Positions 1-7,879 of a stretch of DNA of 64,000 bases are shown piece by piece. This stretch comes from Paenibacillus sp. E222 (GTDB lineage Bacteria > Bacillota > Bacilli > Paenibacillales > Paenibacillaceae). Location of the stretch: assembly GCF_013401555.1 (NCBI RefSeq), contig NZ_CP058552.1, positions 6,386,001-6,450,000 of the forward strand, read 5' to 3'. Numbering within the stretch: position 1 is the stretch's first letter; each line of letters begins with the position of its first letter. Below the pieces are notes generated by a model. The model was not told the origin of the DNA, did not search any database, and was given only the letters and a program-made list of their open reading frames with translations. A program made the translations under genes and the position numbers.

Positions 1-165
1 TACAACCGTATCATTTTCTTTTGGCGTATCGATATCGAGTCCGTAGTGGGCATGATCTCCATGTGCATGTGTGATCACAACGCGCAGCAATTTACCTTCG
101 TTCTCAGGCTTGTCCAGTTCAAGTTTCAATACTTTCGCGGCATTACGTGTAATTTTGCAGTTCAT
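1..165 (-). CDS. HesB/IscA-fold protein, 3' part outside window
   Basis: The visible first 55 residues start MNCKITRNAAKVLKLEL and continue with LRVVITHAHGDHAHYGLDID followed by PKENDTVV. This layout (N-terminal helix, LRV strand, YGLDID, then a P-K-x-x-D-T-V stretch) matches the HesB-like / A-type iron-sulfur carrier fold. The usual GGCSG cysteine motif is replaced by a histidine-rich stretch, so a classical cluster-carrier role is doubtful. I chose the ATG at 165 because AGGAG at 175-179 lies about 9 nt upstream; the ATG at 174 abuts the same site with no spacing. The C-terminal CxC region lies outside the window, so function cannot be settled. Confidence 0.5.
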   Translation of the reverse strand, partial: MNCKITRNAAKVLKLELDKPENEGKLLRVVITHAHGDHAHYGLDIDTPKENDTVV

Positions 166-308
166 ATCATTCATCTCCTATATTGTAATTGCTGGTCCCA
201 ACAATTTTTCATTATTTCTAAACTCCAGCATCTATTGTAAAGAAAATTACTGCGCTTCGCAATAACATTGATGCAAAATCGATGTTAAACCACCCATTTT
301 GTGTCGAA

Positions 309-566
309 TTAAGACGACGCCTCCGCTGTAAGTACCGGATATTTGCGCTCCGCACGACTTACAAACCAGTTCATCAGCAACAACGTAACCCCGATATCAT
401 CTATAGGCATAAACGGCATCACGTCAGGAAGTACCCAGTAGAGCAGTGCCGGGATGATGAACAGCAACTTCTCACCCAAGGGGATCTGCGGAGCCCGCAA
501 CAGGCGCGGCAGCCGTTTGAATACTTGTGTCCATCGTTTGAATGACAGCAGTCTTCTCCACTTCAT
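309..566 (-). CDS. YkvA/DUF1232-like small membrane protein
   Basis: An 85-residue protein with a basic N-terminus (about residues 1-30) and one clear hydrophobic segment (LLFIIPALLYWVLPDVMPF) followed by MPIDDIGVTLLLMNWFV. The pattern of a hydrophobic strand, P-D-x-x-P and D-D-I-G resembles the YkvA/DUF1232 domain (typical motif PIDLIPD...DD). Function of this family is unknown. A strong GGAGGGG ribosome site lies 7 nt before the ATG. It stands alone between the HesB-like gene and the M14 peptidase gene, with about 240 bp upstream containing that gene's terminator. Confidence 0.55.
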   Translation of the reverse strand: MKWRRLLSFKRWTQVFKRLPRLLRAPQIPLGEKLLFIIPALLYWVLPDVMPFMPIDDIGVTLLLMNWFVSRAERKYPVLTAEASS

Positions 567-687
567 GTGAACCCCTCCGTATAATTATTGCACTGAAATA
601 AAACAGCACACGTTATAGTCATTAATAGTTACACCCATCATTACCTGTTCCAGAGCGATCCGGAACGAATGATGCAATATGCAGATT

Positions 688-719
688 AAAAAACGAACGC
701 CGGTCACAGCGCCCGTTCC
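688..719 (-). terminator. Rho-independent terminator after the M14 peptidase gene
   Basis: Read on the minus strand, an imperfect stem (AACGGGCGC against GCGTTCGTT) is followed directly by a run of T. It lies about 90 nt downstream of the peptidase stop. Confidence 0.55.
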
Positions 720-806
720 TGTTATACGAATGGACAACCCGTAAGTTTCATGTCTTCCCAACCGGATTATGTGAAGTCAGATTTCTTGGATTCCCAATCC
801 TCCCTG

Positions 807-2021
807 TTAGTGCTCTCGATCTGTTAATAATTCAGCCAATAGCATGCCAACCTCTACGCAGATGTCATCGAACTGATCCATGGGCAGCGGGTTGACCCCG
901 AGTCCCACTTCTACTGTGAAGCCAGGCTTCCGAAACTTCTGGATGAACCAGTCTTTGTACCCTGCATCGCTTCCACCCAGCTTAACTGCCTTGTACCCTG
1001 AAGCCCTTGCCAGTCTGCGTGACAGCGGTGCACTCTCCTTTGGCTCCAAATCCCGGTAGTTCCAATAAATTTCCTGTCCCTGGCTGTGCAGCGAAACGAC
1101 AGCATCGAAATGATGCTGCTCGGTCCACTGTGCAAGTGCCCACGCCTCCGGTTCCGATAAGGGAGCGGTTCCTGCATAATCTCTTGGCCCTGGGGACGTT
1201 ATTCCTCTTCTAGCCGCCTCTTCCTCCCAATAAGCCGGGAATTGGTCGTTAAGGTCTACTCCCCTAATATTGGATTTCCAGTGCGTAAAATGTGAGCGTC
1301 CGGCATTCCATTCCAGCAATTCTTCTGCATGGGGATGATCATTGACCACGCCCTCCTGCACCAATTCAACTCCATCCGGATTAACCATAGGGACAGCCCA
1401 CAGCGTAGTTTCCTGCATCCAGCGTTCCGTCTGAAATTGATGCCACGGCGTAGATGTACTGTAAGCCTTCGCATATTCTTCAATGAATCGCATCAGAACC
1501 GCGGTAGTCAGCCACTCATTTGCATGAACAGATGCGTTGACATGAATATGTTTGGGACCTTGACCCAAACGCAGATAAGGCAAAGCCTTGCCCATGACAC
1601 TGCTGCCAATCGAGCCAATCTCGATAAATGGATATTTCTTTTCCAGCAAACCGATATCACGTTTCATTTCACGGTAACCATACTCTCCCTGCAGCTTGAC
1701 GATAGTTTTTCCATTTGAATCCGGAATATGAATACATCGCCCGCACCAGTCCGGAATATTCGCTATTTCTGGATTAGCTTCGCGCAATTCTTCTTCAATC
1801 AGTCCAAAACGTAATGCGATACCGGCCACTTTCTCTCCCGGTTGCACTGCATACCTGCGCCCCGTTCCCGGCATAATGCGCAGCATCTGTCCTGTCAGCA
1901 AATAAGGCTGGGACGCTGCTTCCGGGTTGAGAGCGGCAAGTAACTCCTTCGTCATATGGTTTGCTGCCGCAATACGCGACAAGGTATCTCCCTGATGAAC
2001 AATAATCCATTGCAGCTCCAT
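807..2021 (-). CDS. LysM-M14 peptidase (gamma-D-glutamyl-diamino acid endopeptidase-like)
   Basis: A 404-residue protein with two N-terminal LysM peptidoglycan-binding modules (about residues 5-50 and 56-100) and a zinc carboxypeptidase M14 domain (about 115-400). Zinc ligands are visible as H166 and E169 in HANEW and H312 in SLHSQG; the catalytic glutamate is E371 in FTVEVG. This architecture is that of Bacillus endopeptidase I and YqgT, which cleave the gamma-D-Glu to meso-diaminopimelate bond in cell-wall peptides, often during sporulation or wall recycling. No signal peptide is obvious, as in that family. The ATG at 2021 is preceded by AGGAG with 6-nt spacing; an upstream in-frame extension to 2159 has no ribosome site and does not resemble the family. 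Confidence 0.9.
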   Translation of the reverse strand: MELQWIIVHQGDTLSRIAAANHMTKELLAALNPEAASQPYLLTGQMLRIMPGTGRRYAVQPGEKVAGIALRFGLIEEELREANPEIANIPDWCGRCIHIPDSNGKTIVKLQGEYGYREMKRDIGLLEKKYPFIEIGSIGSSVMGKALPYLRLGQGPKHIHVNASVHANEWLTTAVLMRFIEEYAKAYSTSTPWHQFQTERWMQETTLWAVPMVNPDGVELVQEGVVNDHPHAEELLEWNAGRSHFTHWKSNIRGVDLNDQFPAYWEEEAARRGITSPGPRDYAGTAPLSEPEAWALAQWTEQHHFDAVVSLHSQGQEIYWNYRDLEPKESAPLSRRLARASGYKAVKLGGSDAGYKDWFIQKFRKPGFTVEVGLGVNPLPMDQFDDICVEVGMLLAELLTDREH

Positions 2022-2200
2022 GTTGATCTCCTTTCCTATAGAAACTGTGTAATCTCCTGCCCCTTTCTCGCCTGTGTCCTTACTGTATGTAATATGTATG
2101 CCGATCTGGTTGTCCGTCATGTGACATGAAACGTGTAAAACCCTCCAACATAAGAACAACGTGATTGTAATCCGAAGCTCTTCTAGTTTCTGATGTGATT

Positions 2201-2234
2201 AAAAAAATCCCGGAACACGAAGTGTTCCGGGATT
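2201..2234 (-). terminator. Strong terminator after racE
   Basis: A perfect 13-bp stem (AATCCCGGAACAC and its complement) with a 3-nt loop is followed on the minus strand by seven T residues, about 30 nt after the racE stop. Confidence 0.92.
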
Positions 2235-2263
2235 CTTATAAGCATAGAAACCAAAAAAAAACG

Positions 2264-3079
2264 CTATGATAATTGCGTAACCTGCCACACAACTGGCGTT
2301 TTGGAGATCTGCTCTCCCAACCATTGGCGGGTAATATTCTGGAACATGCGTGGGTCCCCAGTGCAAAAAAACTGATGGACCGGTGTCTCATCCCCACTGG
2401 CCAGCTTTCGTTTATCATACAAAATCGTACTAATTTCCCTCGCCGTTTCATCTGCCGAACTGATCAGCTTCACTTCCTGCCCCATAACCTCCTGAATGGT
2501 ATCCATGAGAAAAGGATAGTGCGTACAACCCAGAATAAGACAATCAATCGGCTGTTGCTTAATCTGGCCTAAAGACTGCTCCACCGTACTTGTCGTTTGC
2601 TCGGAACGGAATTCGCCTTGCTCCACCAGTGGCACAAGTGCCGGACAAGCCTGAGTGACCACATCAATATAGGGGGACAACTGTTTGAGTGCAGACGTAT
2701 ATGCACCACTTCCAATGGTTCCCACGGTGCCAATGACACCGATGCGTCCTGTGCGTGTCGCTGTGATGGCTGCTCGTGCTCCCGGATGAATGACACCAAT
2801 GACAGGCACATTCACCTTGGCTCGAATATAGTCGAGCGCTGCTGCTGTAGCCGTATTACAGGCGATAACGATAACCTTCGGATTGAACTGGATCAAGAAA
2901 TCAACGATTTGTTCCGTGAATTGTTTAACTTGTTCGGACGAACGGGGTCCGTACGGTGTCCGGGCAGTATCTCCAAAATATATGATCTTTTCCCGTGGGA
3001 GCTGACGCATCACTTCCTTGGCGACGGTCAATCCCCCTACACCGGAGTCTAATATAGCGATTGCTTGCTGCACGAACAC
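2264..3079 (-). CDS. racE: Glutamate racemase
   Basis: A 271-residue glutamate racemase (RacE/MurI), which converts L-glutamate to D-glutamate for peptidoglycan synthesis in the cytoplasm. The substrate-binding DSGVGGL motif is at residues 11-17. The two catalytic cysteines are C74 in IACNTAT and C185 in LGCTHYP, and GDTARTPYGPR matches the family. Length is normal. The chosen start is a GTG about 6 nt after AAGGA; another GTG two codons in is possible. It is followed by a strong terminator, so it appears to be a single-gene unit or the last gene of one. Confidence 0.95.
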   Translation of the reverse strand: MFVQQAIAILDSGVGGLTVAKEVMRQLPREKIIYFGDTARTPYGPRSSEQVKQFTEQIVDFLIQFNPKVIVIACNTATAAALDYIRAKVNVPVIGVIHPGARAAITATRTGRIGVIGTVGTIGSGAYTSALKQLSPYIDVVTQACPALVPLVEQGEFRSEQTTSTVEQSLGQIKQQPIDCLILGCTHYPFLMDTIQEVMGQEVKLISSADETAREISTILYDKRKLASGDETPVHQFFCTGDPRMFQNITRQWLGEQISKTPVVWQVTQLS

Positions 3080-3247
3080 ACCGCTTCCTTCTTCATTGAA
3101 TTGGTTCTGTTAACAAATTGGTTCCCAGAGCTTTCTTCCTACCGTATGAATTTTCAGGCAAAAAGGTACCTACATCTTACCCGATTTCATTGCAGGGTTC
3201 AAACAAAAATGCGGTATCGTTCAACTCCTGCACGACGAACACACAAC

Positions 3248-3285
3248 AAAGCAGGCTCCCCTACAGATGGAGGAAAGCCTGCTCG
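3248..3285 (-). terminator. Possible terminator after ytxH-like gene
   Basis: An 8-bp stem (AGCAGGCT with AGCCTGCT) with an inner CCT/AGG pairing is followed on the minus strand by TTTGTTGTGT. The T-run is imperfect. Confidence 0.45.
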
Positions 3286-3300
3286 CGTTCAAGCTTAGCT

Positions 3301-3687
3301 TTAGATATTGTCTTTGGAGTCGTCGGCAGGAAGCTTCGCGATGACTTTAATACCTGACTCATTTGCTGCATCTGCATCAACGGAAGACTCAGTATCAGTA
3401 ATGACGGCGGATACGCGTACTTCTTTACCTTCAGCGCAATTGCGCCAGGACTGGATATCCTGGATAACGACATCTGCCGTTTCTTTTACTTTGGATACGA
3501 TCTGTGCGCTTTGTTCGCCTACCTTGCTAGCCAGTTCCTGACCTTTCTCACTCACCTGACGTGCACCTTCCGAAATATCTTGACGAAGTTCACGTCCCGA
3601 TTTTGGCGCCAACAGCAAAGCTGTCACTGAACCTACAACCGAGCCGATTAATGCTCCCCACAACAAACTTTTGTTAGAATCCTTCAC
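3301..3687 (-). CDS. YtxH-domain general stress-type protein
   Basis: A 128-residue protein opening with a single hydrophobic, glycine-rich segment (LLWGALIGSVVGSVTALLLAP) directly followed by KSGRELRQDI. This is the signature of the YtxH domain seen in Bacillus general stress proteins. The rest is a charged, probably coiled-coil region (about 35-75) and an acidic tail. Exact function is unknown. The GTG start has GGGAGAG about 7 nt upstream. It is probably a monocistronic gene: a stem with a weak T-run follows it, and racE lies beyond. Confidence 0.8.
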   Translation of the reverse strand: MKDSNKSLLWGALIGSVVGSVTALLLAPKSGRELRQDISEGARQVSEKGQELASKVGEQSAQIVSKVKETADVVIQDIQSWRNCAEGKEVRVSAVITDTESSVDADAANESGIKVIAKLPADDSKDNI

Positions 3688-3873
3688 GTCGCATCTCTCC
3701 CTTTACCTTAAATGAAGTACCGAATAACCAAGCAACAGCCTGTTGCTCGTTAATCCGGGCGAATGCCTACTCTGTTGATGCAGTATAAGCAGCAAGGGCT
3801 TGACCTGACACTCGGATACCAAAAAAATTCTGGATGTCGTCTTTCGCACCTTCTGGCGTTATCAAGACATGCC

Positions 3874-4779
3874 TCAAGTCTGCCGCGCCGGCTCAAGCGG
3901 AGCAACGGCATGTTCATCACCCGGGTCCAGATCAATTACATATCGTCCTGGTGCAATTAATGCCGCCTGATGCTCACAACGCCAGCGTCGTCCGCCGGAA
4001 GATCCCAGCGTCTGTCCATCCTGTAGAACATCGCCCTGATCAAATATGTAATAGGCGGCCCCCAGCAATGTCTGGGCTACCGTATCTGGATCAAGTCCAA
4101 TGAAATGACACTGTACATCAGGCACGCCAAGTGCCGACAATCCTACCGTGTCCATAACCAGCTGACGCTGTTCCTCCGTGCCCCCAGCCTGATACATGCG
4201 CACATTCATCGCAGCGTAGAGATGCTCCTCACGCTCCTGTGACAGCACATAGGCTTTCGGTTCAACCAATTTGTCACTGCCATACCAGTATAACGCCTCA
4301 CAAGGCAGCACTTCCATAACAGCCTGAATCGTCTTTTGGAACAATTCGAGTCGCTGTTTGCGCGGCATGGCAGCAGTGAACATATCATGAAGCCGGATGG
4401 AATATTGGATCGTTTCCATAGCTTGTCCTGCTTCTGGCCAATGCCAGGCTTGCTGCAAAGCCCCTCCAAAGCGGGCACGATCTACAATTTCAGTAATGGG
4501 GAGAATGCACGTCTGTGCTGGAATATTACCTTCCTGAAAAGAAACCTTATGGTCCAGATGGTAGAAAACCAGCATTTCAGGTTCATGCTCCTCATTGCCT
4601 TGCTTCACGTCAAGCCGGACTTGTCCGGTATGACGACTTAGTGCCTCCTGCAAACGCCCCCGATCTATAACGGGACGTTCCTGGAATAACAGCTCAATCA
4701 TATATACCGGATGAAATCCGGAAGGTATGTCATTCGTTTCATTATTTCCTTCTTGATCTTCTTTCCATTCGTTCGTCAT
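3874..4779 (-). CDS. DUF4261 domain protein
   Basis: A 301-residue cytoplasmic protein. Its C-terminal part (ALGVPDVQCHFIGLDPDTVA, AAYYIFDQGDVLQDGQTLG) matches DUF4261, a domain of unknown function common in Bacillales. No catalytic motif or membrane segment is visible. The ATG at 4779 is chosen because GAGGGGAAGC sits 6-8 nt upstream; an in-frame ATG at 4794 overlaps the upstream gene's stop and has no spacing for that site. It begins 11 nt after the YutE-like gene ends, so the two are probably co-transcribed. Confidence 0.75.
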   Translation of the reverse strand: MTNEWKEDQEGNNETNDIPSGFHPVYMIELLFQERPVIDRGRLQEALSRHTGQVRLDVKQGNEEHEPEMLVFYHLDHKVSFQEGNIPAQTCILPITEIVDRARFGGALQQAWHWPEAGQAMETIQYSIRLHDMFTAAMPRKQRLELFQKTIQAVMEVLPCEALYWYGSDKLVEPKAYVLSQEREEHLYAAMNVRMYQAGGTEEQRQLVMDTVGLSALGVPDVQCHFIGLDPDTVAQTLLGAAYYIFDQGDVLQDGQTLGSSGGRRWRCEHQAALIAPGRYVIDLDPGDEHAVAPLEPARQT

Positions 4780-4790
4780 GCTGCTTCCCC

Positions 4791-5252
4791 TCATTCCTTG
4801 CTCTGTCCCTCGGCCTGTGCAGTCTGGAAAGGCCCGAGTTCTTTTTCCACATAGGTATTGACCTGATGGGAAAAATGTTCAAGCACGCCCGGCAGGTCAC
4901 TGCTCAGCGGATGCAGTTCAGATCGCTCCCAGCTGTAATAGTCCTGAACGAGCGGCTTGCGCAACGATACGAGGCGACTCAGCACCTCATAGGTTGCATG
5001 ATCAAAAACCTTCTCTTCATGGTTAATCTGAATAATATCGTCATAGCTGCTCGCATCACGCATGATGAATCCGTCAATCAGATAACTCCCTACATCCGTA
5101 ACGATTTCAATTGCGAGATGAAGACAGCGTTCCTGTACCAGACCCAGCATGAGACTGCCATCCCAAGCTTGTGAAGCACGGCGAAGACCTTCGGCCACCT
5201 CCGGTACGGCAGCAAGCCGACGTGCAATCTGTTCCCTGTTTACGTAATACAA
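4791..5252 (-). CDS. YutE/HepT-like DUF86 protein
   Basis: A 153-residue all-helical protein resembling Bacillus YutE (DUF86, HepT fold): VTDVGSYLIDGFIMRD-(x)2-SYDDIIQIN in the middle and RKPLVQDY later. HepT toxins carry an R-x(4-6)-H or R-x4-x-Y motif; RKPLVQDY keeps the arginine and tyrosine. The partner MNT-type nucleotidyltransferase antitoxin is not adjacent, so this is more likely the stand-alone Bacillales version than an active toxin-antitoxin pair. I prefer a TTG start at 5252 (giving MYYVNREQIARRL, like YutE), about 9 nt after GGGAA. A GTG three codons earlier directly touches the ribosome site. Confidence 0.65.
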   Translation of the reverse strand: MYYVNREQIARRLAAVPEVAEGLRRASQAWDGSLMLGLVQERCLHLAIEIVTDVGSYLIDGFIMRDASSYDDIIQINHEEKVFDHATYEVLSRLVSLRKPLVQDYYSWERSELHPLSSDLPGVLEHFSHQVNTYVEKELGPFQTAQAEGQSKE

Positions 5253-5276
5253 TGTGTTCACTTCCCGTTCAGTGAA

Positions 5277-5387
5277 TTATCGGTTCCTTTTTCCTCTTCG
5301 CTTCAGCCAAAATAACATCACAGGACAAGCGATCAGAAACACGACAAAAATATATAAAAATTCCATTACGTCTCTTAAATCGCTCAT
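5277..5387 (-). CDS. 36-residue single-pass membrane protein
   Basis: A short open reading frame, MSDLRDVMEFLYIFVVFLIA then CPVMLFWLKRRGKRNR, preceded by AAGGGGACTCTGC and an ATG. One hydrophobic helix (about residues 9-27) is followed by a strongly basic tail, giving a clear positive-inside orientation. It sits between the Dabb gene and the YutE-like gene on the same strand with no terminator in between. I do not recognise a family. Coding status rests on the ribosome site, the membrane-protein pattern and the position. Confidence 0.5.
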   Translation of the reverse strand: MSDLRDVMEFLYIFVVFLIACPVMLFWLKRRGKRNR

Positions 5388-5425
5388 GCAGAGTCCCCTT
5401 TATCCAAAGTAGAATGAAGAACAGA

Positions 5426-5713
5426 TTAGATTTCGTAGTCCACTGCAATCGACTGCTCTCTGACCTCGTTCATATACTTGATGACTTCCTGATGCAGCGG
5501 ATGTACCTGATATGCCTGAAGATCTTCCAGTGATGCAAACTCTGCCGTGAGTGAGATGTCAAAAGATCTGTCTGAACGGAGCACGTCAATACCTACTTCA
5601 AGCGAAACCAGAACATCAATTTTGCCTTGCAGATTGCGAAGAACATTCGCAGCCGCTTCAATACCTTCATTAGAACGATCTTTCATTTTAAACAGAACAA
5701 TATGTTTAATCAT
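5426..5713 (-). CDS. Dabb-family (stress-responsive alpha/beta barrel) protein
   Basis: A 95-residue protein beginning MIKHIVLFKMKD with later LEVGIDVLRSDRSFDISLTAEF and YQVHPLHQEVIKYM, the hallmark strand-helix pattern and conserved HPxH region of Dabb domains. These dimeric ferredoxin-like proteins are induced by stress in many organisms; the substrate is usually unknown. AGGTGCTTGTCTG precedes the ATG. The length is typical of a single-domain Dabb protein. Confidence 0.88.
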   Translation of the reverse strand: MIKHIVLFKMKDRSNEGIEAAANVLRNLQGKIDVLVSLEVGIDVLRSDRSFDISLTAEFASLEDLQAYQVHPLHQEVIKYMNEVREQSIAVDYEI

Positions 5714-5832
5714 CAGACAAGCACCTCATTTGAGTATAATAATTGGTATGAATGAATTTTCTTGTATCCAAAATATATCATAACGTCCTCTATTACGAAA
5801 GGATACTTGGAAACGTTCTCTTAAAAGACAAT

Positions 5833-6390
5833 CTAATCGGGGCTACCTTCATTCGCCTTTGTTTTCTCCTGGGGCACATTATCCGTCTGTTCACTTTGGT
5901 TTGTCTGTTTTTCCGGGTCAACTTCTGTTGCCTGTTCATTTGTATCCTTCTTCTCCACATTCGGCTGCGGTATAGGCCATTCCCGGTCAGACAAATCTTC
6001 CTGTTTTTTAAGCACCGCTATAGCCTGTCTGAGCTTGTCTGGCAATGGAAGCCCAATGCGGGCATAATTTTCGGTAATGGATATCAGCTCATTCACCAGA
6101 TAAAAGTAGATGGCTCCCCCTTTAATGATGTCCGTTCCCATGAGCAGGTCAATTCGGTGAGCAAGCAGAATAACCGTCAGCATGAGACCTTTGCGGGCGA
6201 GCCCCCAGAATCCAACATTACTATTCAATCCTTTACCCGTTCTTACTGCCGCAGCGAGACCCGTAATGTAATCCACAGCCATTGCAACCGCCAGCAAGCT
6301 AAGCAGCTGATCCCATCCACCAAAAGCAAACGTCATGAACGCCCCTGAAATGGCAGCAAAGGTACTTACGGATGGACTCACGTTTCTCAC
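5833..6390 (-). CDS. Phage-holin-family membrane protein (holin 4 type)
   Basis: A 185-residue protein with hydrophobic segments at about 8-45 and 60-85 and the motif MAVDYITGLAAAVRTGKGLNS, followed by NELISITENYARIGLPLP. This is diagnostic of the bacteriophage holin_4 (TcdE/CwlO-associated) family. The last 70 residues are a charged, low-complexity tail. No other phage gene is nearby, so this is likely a chromosomal holin-like protein. Two GTG starts are possible: 6390 (used here) and 6381, the latter better spaced from GGAGAGGTGA. Confidence 0.8.
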   Translation of the reverse strand: MRNVSPSVSTFAAISGAFMTFAFGGWDQLLSLLAVAMAVDYITGLAAAVRTGKGLNSNVGFWGLARKGLMLTVILLAHRIDLLMGTDIIKGGAIYFYLVNELISITENYARIGLPLPDKLRQAIAVLKKQEDLSDREWPIPQPNVEKKDTNEQATEVDPEKQTNQSEQTDNVPQEKTKANEGSPD

Positions 6391-6829
6391 CTCTCCCTCT
6401 CACTTGATCTCCATACAAGATATGTAAGAGTAAGAGATTTTGACAGGCCACCTGCCCGGCCGAACACGCGGATTTCTAATTTCAGATTTGTGCACATTGG
6501 TAATTGGTTCCTTTAACGAAAATCGAATATTTATGGGTAAATCAGGGAAATAAACCGCATCATATCAACAAAAAATAGATAAAAGTACTATAGTCTCACT
6601 AATAGGTAATTAGACTCATTTTATTTTTATTCATTATCTATTTCATCCCTTAAATTTAGTGAAACATTGTAATCTAGGAATATACTAGGATGTGAATTGC
6701 GCCTGTTCTAGTTCATAACTCCTCCTTTGTAGAGGATTCACGCATCCCTTCATTTGAAACAGGTGCACCCGGCACTTGAAAGTACCCCCGTACTTATTGT
6801 AGTATTTGGTTAAAAAAATCGGAGGAAAT
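6391..6829 (+). other. Long A+T-rich leader before the two-HTH gene
   Basis: This 440-bp stretch has no supportable gene. Its 3' half can form RNA structure. GCGCCTGTT (6699-6707) can pair with AACAGGTGC (6758-6766, one wobble), and a perfect 6-bp hairpin AAGTAC-CCCC-GTACTT occupies 6780-6795, 24 nt before the GGAGG of the next gene. Promoters for the divergent holin-like and HTH genes must lie here. Confidence 0.4.
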
Positions 6830-7426
6830 ATGCCTAATCAACCAGAACAACATTCCATCCAGGCGTGGTCTCTGATCAACCGTAAATATTTGGGAAAAGG
6901 CGTCCGTGTTAAACGATTCCGAAAACCGACACGCTGTCAAATCCGCAACCGTGTTCTTCTTGCCGTGCTGATGGCCAATGATATCAAGTTGTCTCAGCTC
7001 GCCGAAGATCTATCCATCTCTTCACGCAGCGTCAGCGCGTGGGTGTATGAAGGACGGATACCCGGCAGTACCAATTTGGACAAGGCATGCCAATTGCTCG
7101 GCTACCCGCGCCACATTCTTTTTAATGAAGAAGTGGTACGCAAAAGCCCTGTCATTTGTCAGCCCGAGCCTTCCCGCTTCATGAAGCGTACGGTGACCCG
7201 TTCTCCGGTTAGCAACCGTATTCTGACAGGCTTGTGCATGGTCCATGATTTGTCGGTGACAGATGTCAGCCACTGGATCGGGGTTCACCCCGGCACTTTC
7301 CGCAAATGGCTGCATCAGGGAACGCTGCCTTCTGCTGCGTTTCAGGAACAAGCGGAACAATTTTTCCGCATCCCGAAAACTATTTTGTTCGCAGATGTCA
7401 TCTTGAAAGATCGCCACAATAACTAA
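6830..7426 (+). CDS. DNA-binding protein with two HTH modules
   Basis: A 198-residue basic protein containing two similar helix-turn-helix units, about residues 42-95 (NRVLLAVLMANDIKLSQLAE, then DLSISSRSVSAWVYEGRIPG) and 129-185 (NRILTGLCMVHDLSVTDVSHWIGVHPGTFRKWLHQGTLP). Each has the shape of an XRE/excisionase-like domain followed by a short F/ILFxE/D closure. The duplication suggests an internally repeated regulator recognising a tandem or inverted site. No ligand domain is present. The start has a perfect GGAGG; an upstream start at 6806 lacks one. It has its own terminator, so is probably monocistronic. Confidence 0.75.
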   Translation: MPNQPEQHSIQAWSLINRKYLGKGVRVKRFRKPTRCQIRNRVLLAVLMANDIKLSQLAEDLSISSRSVSAWVYEGRIPGSTNLDKACQLLGYPRHILFNEEVVRKSPVICQPEPSRFMKRTVTRSPVSNRILTGLCMVHDLSVTDVSHWIGVHPGTFRKWLHQGTLPSAAFQEQAEQFFRIPKTILFADVILKDRHNN

Positions 7427-7440
7427 ATTAGCGAACAACC

Positions 7441-7482
7441 AAAAGGCTCTGTCCTCCCCCATGGGAAAGACAGAGCCTTTTT
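7441..7482 (+). terminator. Terminator after the two-HTH gene
   Basis: A 13-nt arm AAAAGGCTCTGTC pairs with GACAGAGCCTTTT and is followed by T residues; the A-run on the other side could make it bidirectional. Confidence 0.88.
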
Positions 7483-7552
7483 AAATTATTATTTTTATCG
7501 TACAGGTTAAATTAGATTATCATTTCTCCAGTCGGGTGTACTCAGGTACTCA

Positions 7553-7730
7553 GCATCGTCTCTCAGGGGCGATAAGCGGCTCTCTTGTCCTCCAAACAGC
7601 TTTGGATGCATCATTCCTTCACTCCCAGTCACTCCTTCACCTGAGCCGGTACAGCGTGCTCTCCGAACGAGGAGATCACTTCCTTATCGAAAGGCGCGGC
7701 GACTCATCCCCATATGTACCTCATCGATGC
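7553..7730. ncRNA. Unassigned nested RNA-like structure
   Basis: No convincing gene covers this stretch, but the sequence forms a closed, nested fold. P1 is GCATCG (7553-7558) with CGATGC (7725-7730). P2 is CGATAAG (7570-7576) with CTTATCG (7683-7689). P3 is CGGCTC (7577-7582) with GAGCCG (7643-7648), stacked directly on P2 and enclosing a TCCAAA/TTTGGA hairpin (7591-7606). P5 is GTGxTCTCC (7656-7664) with GGAGAxCAC (7671-7679). P2, P3 and P5 form a three-way junction. All stems are Watson-Crick, so the strand cannot be told. I could not match it to any riboswitch, 6S, SRP, RNase P or tmRNA consensus I know. It might be a regulatory RNA or a DNA element. Confidence 0.35.
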
Positions 7731-7846
7731 CAACTAACCAACTCCATTAAATCATGGATCATTTAAAGAAATAGAACTTTATCGTTAGCATCATTTCCAC
7801 AAAATATTTGTACGAACAATTTAATCCAACACTTTATATAGGATAC

Positions 7847-7879
7847 AAAAAAAAGCCTTTCCCCTAAGGGAGCAGGCTT
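7847..7879 (-). terminator. Terminator, minus strand
   Basis: On the minus strand AAGCCT-gct-CCC pairs with GGG-xx-AGGCTT and is followed by eight T residues. The nearest upstream minus-strand gene is the glycerol-1-phosphate dehydrogenase gene, ending about 230 nt away. The space 7880-8110 shows no gene. Confidence 0.7.

Noticed and set aside
4791..5261. HepT-MNT toxin-antitoxin module
   Set aside because: No MntA nucleotidyltransferase is adjacent, and the protein aligns better with the stand-alone YutE type.
5752..6348. 198-codon plus-strand reading frame
   Set aside because: Antisense to the holin-like gene and rich in unusual residues; no start signal.
5752..6390. Holin-like gene as evidence of a prophage
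   Set aside because: No capsid, tail, integrase or lysin genes are nearby; holin_4 proteins also occur as lone chromosomal genes.
7022..7462. 146-codon minus-strand reading frame that could be downstream of the structured region
   Set aside because: Antisense to the two-HTH gene, no ribosome site and no domain; so the structured region has no obvious minus-strand target.
7536..7766. 76-codon plus-strand reading frame over the structured region, and M-box or TPP riboswitch assignment of that region
   Set aside because: The frame has no ribosome site or protein character. The M-box GUGCUAAAGCUC block and the TPP CUGAGA/GAUAAUGCCAGC pair are not both present, so neither class fits.
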